Shown: positions 60,394-64,000 of the stretch, piece after piece
How the letters are laid out: every line of letters starts with the position of its first letter
Position numbering within the stretch: the stretch's first letter is position 1
Assembly (NCBI GenBank): GCA_905233915.1
Contig: CAJOFM010000004.1
Coordinates: 1-64,000 of the forward strand
From: an uncultured Muribaculaceae bacterium
GTDB taxonomy: Bacteria; Bacteroidota; Bacteroidia; Bacteroidales; Muribaculaceae
DNA: 64,000 nucleotides
Direction of reading: 5' to 3'
The notes under the pieces: model-generated
What the model saw: the letters and a program-made list of their open reading frames with translations, nothing else
The model's database searches: none
Told to the model about the DNA's origin: nothing
Program-made: the position numbers and the translations under genes

Positions 60394-62745
60394 TCACTTG
60401 ATAATCATCACGGTGGCTTGAGGTGTACCCGTTACTGCGGGCTGACCTCCCTGAGCGGCATAGATGTTATAGATGCCTGTGGCCACTCGCTCACCATTAG
60501 CAGCGCTGCCATCCCAGAACGCGCTACCCATCACGGGACCCATCTGTGCAACAACATTACCATCTCGGTCGGTAATCGTCACATAGGTGTTCTCCATCAG
60601 GTTGGCAATCTTGATCATGCCCGTGAAGTCAGGCTCTACGGGATTGGGGAACGCATACACATTATCGAAGTTCAGCGCTGCAGCCTCACCATTGACGATA
60701 TATTCAGCAAAACCATTGTCGGTGATGATATAGACGCGGTCATTCACCGTGTCACACTCAACAGTGTAAATCGTATTGCTGGGAATATCGCTGTTCTCGG
60801 TCGTGAAGTGGTTATAAATCTCAGTACCGTCGGGCGACACGTAATAGAGACCGTTGTTGCTGGCTAACCACTTGTTGTTGTTACGGTCAACACCGATGTC
60901 AAATACCGAGAAGCCTTCGCACAGGTAACCCTTACCCTCGCTTGACTTGGTGACATAGGGACGTGTCACATGGGGATGCTCATCAAACAGAATCTCAGGA
61001 TCAACCACAAACAGACCCATATCGTGAGCCACCCAGATCATACCATCATTATCTTCCTCAAAGTGGGCCAGATGCACCCAATCCACCTGCTTGTTATACT
61101 GGTCAACAAAGTGGGTGATGCTCACCATCTGATAATTGTCATCCAACGGGTTTTCGCTACCATTATCCCAGCAGATGAAGCGACCTACATAAGGACCATT
61201 GGGATAGTCACAGTCACTGAAGATCTTTAAGTTATTCTTGCTTGCCACGATAAAGCGGTTGCGCTGCATGGAATTGGTATTAAGATTGAGCAGACCGCTG
61301 GGAACAAACCAATCAGCCTTGCTCACAGAGGCATTAGCCACCTTATTCTTGGGAAGGACAGCAACAGGATTATTTGCAGCTCCATAAGAACTTACCACCC
61401 ACAGGTTGCCATAATTGTCAAAAGCGGGATGAGGCTTATAAGTACTGATCGGTGAATTGCTTGAAGTGTAGTTGGTCACAACAGCATTATTCTTCACCTT
61501 GTGCATACCTTTATTCCAGCTGGCACGAATGTAGGTCGTGGGATCGAGTGGGTTGAATACAAACTGATAACCGGAACCGGTTGCACTATATGACGCATTG
61601 GCCCAAGTGGTGCCATCATAGGTGTTGATTACATTGGCATAGTTCTGGACACTTGTATTGGTTACAGCATTGGGACCAGTGTTACCCAAATACAGCTTGT
61701 TCAAAGCTGCGCTATACTTCAGCCAATAACCCAAGGACGTTGTCATCGAGTTAGTATTATAATATACAGTGCTGCCGCTGGTGTGCAGACCGTTGGCATC
61801 AAGAATCCAAACGGTACCGTCACCATTGGGATTGGAACTAGCAAAGCTGACGACACTGTTAGCCTTAGTGGATGTTGTTCCTTCGGGGTTAATCGTGTAG
61901 TAGTAAGCCTTACCTGCATAGTTTGCGATGAAGCCTGTTGAGGTCTTCTGGACATTGGTGGGACCCTCAGACGAATTCAGCTTGGTCAAGGTAGGTGTTC
62001 CCGAGGAGAAGTCATAAGTGTAAAGGCCAAAGGAGCTACCAGGTACCAATACAAAGAACTTAGTATCGTTGATTGGATACGTCTTGGCGTTTTCAAAAGT
62101 ACCGCTTACTCTCGTCAACTCATTGCGCGGGTCATTCACGTTGGGATTACCGTAGTAGCAGTAGCGGCCTGAAATGACGTAAAGCATGTCGCCCACCCTA
62201 CCGGCGGAGTAAATCGTGACATTGCTTCCCATGTGGTAATTCTTGATGACACGCAATGTGGTCTCGTCAATGGTAACAAAACCATAGCCCACAGAGACGT
62301 AAGCCACACCGTTGGCAAAAGTGATATCGTTAATTGCCTTGCTCACGCAACTGCCAAGCACACCGTTATCCAAGGTGTAGGTCGTTGGCGGCAACACCAT
62401 GTTCTTGATGCTGCTGATATTGGACACCTTGCCATTGCCGTCAATCACGTCGATGTTTGAGTTAAGATAAGCCACAAACAACAGGTTGTTCTCCCAGTCA
62501 TAGTAAATCTGTGAGATGTTGTTGTCCGAGAGAATGTTTTGGCGACCCAATGAAGTGGTGACTTGAGTTGCCTTGTCAAACACGAACAAGTTACTGCTGT
62601 TCAAGTAATAAACCTTGTCACCGGTGTCATAGATGTTCTCAATCTTGTTGGTCACAAATGCACTGTGCATTTTCCATGTGCCTGCATTGGCTCCAACCAC
62701 TGTCAGCACAAGGAGTAACAAGGTAATAAAATGTCTTTTTAACAT
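60394..62745 (-). CDS. PorZ-like beta-propeller protein with T9SS-type C-terminal domain (2)
   Basis: The product has 783 residues. Signal peptide MLKRHFITLLLLVLTVVGANA. The order of parts equals that of the other PorZ-like gene: 'WKMHSAFVTNKIENIYDTGDKVYYLNSSNLFVFDKATQ', 'NSNIDVIDGNGKVSNISSIKNM', 'GVAYVSVGYGFVTIDETTLRVI', 'LASNNGLYYVSPDGTEIYNHF', then a tail 'NVYAFPNPVEPDFTGMIKIA' and 'TYVTITDRDGNVVAQM'. Propeller blades fill residues about 25-690. It is one of two paralogues placed on either side of the O-acetylation genes. It has a possible promoter at 62844-62851. Which of the two is the true PorZ orthologue cannot be told from sequence alone. Confidence 0.85.
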   Translation of the reverse strand: MLKRHFITLLLLVLTVVGANAGTWKMHSAFVTNKIENIYDTGDKVYYLNSSNLFVFDKATQVTTSLGRQNILSDNNISQIYYDWENNLLFVAYLNSNIDVIDGNGKVSNISSIKNMVLPPTTYTLDNGVLGSCVSKAINDITFANGVAYVSVGYGFVTIDETTLRVIKNYHMGSNVTIYSAGRVGDMLYVISGRYCYYGNPNVNDPRNELTRVSGTFENAKTYPINDTKFFVLVPGSSFGLYTYDFSSGTPTLTKLNSSEGPTNVQKTSTGFIANYAGKAYYYTINPEGTTSTKANSVVSFASSNPNGDGTVWILDANGLHTSGSTVYYNTNSMTTSLGYWLKYSAALNKLYLGNTGPNAVTNTSVQNYANVINTYDGTTWANASYSATGSGYQFVFNPLDPTTYIRASWNKGMHKVKNNAVVTNYTSSNSPISTYKPHPAFDNYGNLWVVSSYGAANNPVAVLPKNKVANASVSKADWFVPSGLLNLNTNSMQRNRFIVASKNNLKIFSDCDYPNGPYVGRFICWDNGSENPLDDNYQMVSITHFVDQYNKQVDWVHLAHFEEDNDGMIWVAHDMGLFVVDPEILFDEHPHVTRPYVTKSSEGKGYLCEGFSVFDIGVDRNNNKWLASNNGLYYVSPDGTEIYNHFTTENSDIPSNTIYTVECDTVNDRVYIITDNGFAEYIVNGEAAALNFDNVYAFPNPVEPDFTGMIKIANLMENTYVTITDRDGNVVAQMGPVMGSAFWDGSAANGERVATGIYNIYAAQGGQPAVTGTPQATVMIIK

Positions 62746-62843
62746 ATCTATTTAGTTTAATTTGGTTTGTTCTGTCTTAATAAACATGCTGAAAATCAGT
62801 AAGATAGTCGAACAAAATACCGAAAACCCACTGTATCAAATGC

Positions 62844-62851
62844 CAAAATTA
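62844..62851 (-). promoter_or_regulatory. possible -7 element of the second PorZ-like gene
   Basis: TAATTTTG on the minus strand, about 100 bases before the ATG at 62745, in a very A/T-rich gap (62746-62930) otherwise empty. Confidence 0.4.
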
Positions 62852-62931
62852 TAAAATAATAACGAGACAATGCCCTTTTTACGCTAAATAAGATGTGAAA
62901 ATCTTTCTTAAAAATTGCAAATTCAACAATT

Positions 62932-62972
62932 TGAGGGCACGGAACCGCTCTTTGGCGGAATCCGTGCCCTCA
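62932..62972 (-). terminator. terminator of lysS
   Basis: TGAGGGCACGGA (62932-62943) with TCCGTGCCCTCA (62961-62972), with an inner CCGC/GCGG (62945-62948 / 62955-62958). On the minus strand it follows the lysS stop (62998) by 25 bases and runs into AAATTGTTGAATTTG. Confidence 0.75.
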
Positions 62973-62997
62973 TTTGTCTCGTGGCTATTTTCAGCGC

Positions 62998-64000
62998 TTA
63001 CTCTTGGATGGTAGCGGCTGCAGCCTCAACCCATTTCTTGACCTCGTCAACAACGGGTACCTTGTAACCCAACTTGTACTTCTTGTTGATGTCGAGCAGG
63101 TCCTGGAAGAGCTTGCCGGGCTTCTCCAACGCACCCAGGGCAGCTACGGTCAGGAAGCCAGCCTTCTGAATAGGAGCGACCCACTCCTCGGGGATGCCCA
63201 GTGCGGTGAAGGCCTCAACCTTGTCGCGGGCAGGCACTTTCTCGGGACGCATCTGCGGGAACAGCAGCACGTCCTGGATGTAGCTGTTGCCGGTCATGAG
63301 CATCACCAGACGGTCGATGCCGATACCGATACCGCTCGTGGGAGGCATGCCGTACTGCAGGGCGCGCAGGAAGTCCTGGTCGATGATCATCGCCTCGTCG
63401 TCACCCTTGTCGGCCAGGCGCATCTGCTCCTTGAAGCGCTCCTCCTGGTCGATGGGGTCGTTGAGCTCGCTGTAAGCGTTGGCCAGCTCCTTACCGTTGA
63501 CCATCAGCTCAAAACGCTCGGTCAGACCAGGCTTGCTGCGATGCATCTTGGTCAGCGGTGACATCTCGACGGGATAGTCAATGATGAATGTGGGCTGGAT
63601 GAACGTGCCCTCGCAGAACTCACCGAAGATTTCGTCAATCAGCTTGCCCTTACCCATGGTGTCGTCAATCTCGAGCTTCAGCTCCTTGCATACAGTGCGA
63701 ATCTCATCCTCGCTCTTGCCCTCCAGGTCATATCCAGTCTTCTCCTTGATGGCCTCAAGGATGGGCAGACGACGATAAGGCGCCTTGAAGCTGATAACCT
63801 GTCCATCAATCTCGGTCTCGGGCTTGCCGTTTACTGCAATGCAAATCTTCTCGAGCAGTTGCTCGGTGAACGACATCATCCAATTGTAGTCCTTGTACTG
63901 AACATACAGCTCCATGCAGGTGAACTCGGGATTATGGTTGCGGTCCATGCCCTCGTTGCGGAAGTTCTTGCCAATCTCGTACACGCCCTCAAAGCCGCCC
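62998..64000 (-). CDS. lysS: lysyl-tRNA synthetase (class II), N-terminal part cut off
   Basis: The open frame runs through the right edge of the window (codons GGC GGC TTT GAG GGC before [12 protein letters not shown]), so the N-terminal anticodon-binding domain and the start are missing. Motif 2 '[26 protein letters not shown]' and motif 3 '[20 protein letters not shown]' show a class II lysyl enzyme. After '[11 protein letters not shown]' there is an extra C-terminal domain of about 80 residues ('[44 protein letters not shown]'), typical of Bacteroidetes LysRS. It charges tRNA-Lys. Confidence 0.95.
   Translation of the reverse strand, partial: GGFEGVYEIGKNFRNEGMDRNHNPEFTCMELYVQYKDYNWMMSFTEQLLEKICIAVNGKPETEIDGQVISFKAPYRRLPILEAIKEKTGYDLEGKSEDEIRTVCKELKLEIDDTMGKGKLIDEIFGEFCEGTFIQPTFIIDYPVEMSPLTKMHRSKPGLTERFELMVNGKELANAYSELNDPIDQEERFKEQMRLADKGDDEAMIIDQDFLRALQYGMPPTSGIGIGIDRLVMLMTGNSYIQDVLLFPQMRPEKVPARDKVEAFTALGIPEEWVAPIQKAGFLTVAALGALEKPGKLFQDLLDINKKYKLGYKVPVVDEVKKWVEAAAATIQE

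Overview
The window is a chromosomal piece of a Bacteroidales bacterium, most likely from the Prevotellaceae/Muribaculaceae side of the order. Support: Bacteroidetes-type promoters (-7 element TAnnTTTG, with a -33 element TTTG/TTGC about 19-20 bases upstream) precede many genes; the gene families are Bacteroidales favourites (BspA-like LRR proteins, DUF4919, DUF4251, PorZ-like T9SS proteins, DIP1984 family, GxxExxY, lysyl-tRNA synthetase with an extra C-terminal domain); and the gene order rbfA - FtsX-type permease is typical of the phylum. I see no phage, plasmid, transposase, CRISPR array or rRNA. Both ends cut a gene: an M16 peptidase on the left (+) and lysS on the right (-).

Layout. 1-3.7 kb: the end of the M16 peptidase, a 558-base gap filled with short triloop hairpins, a DIP1984-family gene, and a gap holding a probable structured RNA. 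3.7-8.2 kb (-): UbiA-type prenyltransferase, a HAD phosphatase fused to a polytopic GT-C-like membrane protein, and DUF2851; the first two look like a polyprenyl-phosphate pentose pathway. 8.3-17.9 kb (+): tRNA-Phe followed by four secreted BspA-like LRR genes with dockerin-like C-termini. After each LRR gene comes another copy of the tRNA-Phe 3' end with its GC-rich terminator, so the block looks like repeated duplication or insertion at the tRNA 3' end. The first LRR gene is frameshifted.

18-22 kb: L,D-transpeptidase lipoprotein (-), a possible small RNA, enolase with a frameshifted 3' end, and two tandem secreted lipocalin-like paralogues. 22.1-29.2 kb (-): GT2 glycosyltransferase, PBP1A, RbfA, FtsX/LolE-type permease, MaoC hydratase, AroQ, a broken GxxExxY gene and an O-methyltransferase. 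29.3-38 kb (+): a Rieske-like lipoprotein, NlpC/P60 peptidase, a CE1-like esterase, then RSH (ppGpp), a PgpH-type 7TM-HD phosphodiesterase, a membrane protein and DUF4919.

38.1-42.5 kb (-): two secreted NUC-type nucleases, two related membrane proteins, an Arc/RHH protein and an SPFH protein. 42.7-53.7 kb (+): a small-enzyme region (hotdog thioesterase, thioredoxin, TfoX, RhuM/Fic, VOC, deoxyribosyltransferase-like, a 57-residue winged-helix protein, MBL hydrolase, flavodoxin, AlkZ-related), ending in sbcD-sbcC. 53.8-62.7 kb (-): two DUF4251 lipoproteins, then a polysaccharide O-acetylation pair (MBOAT plus SGNH) lying between two PorZ-like genes. The last gene is lysS.

Most worth following up: the tRNA-Phe/LRR cassette array, the HAD-GT fusion beside UbiA, the triloop-hairpin cluster at 2372-2631, the long-helix RNA candidate at 3324-3481, the enolase frameshift, and the PorZ-MBOAT-SGNH-PorZ block.
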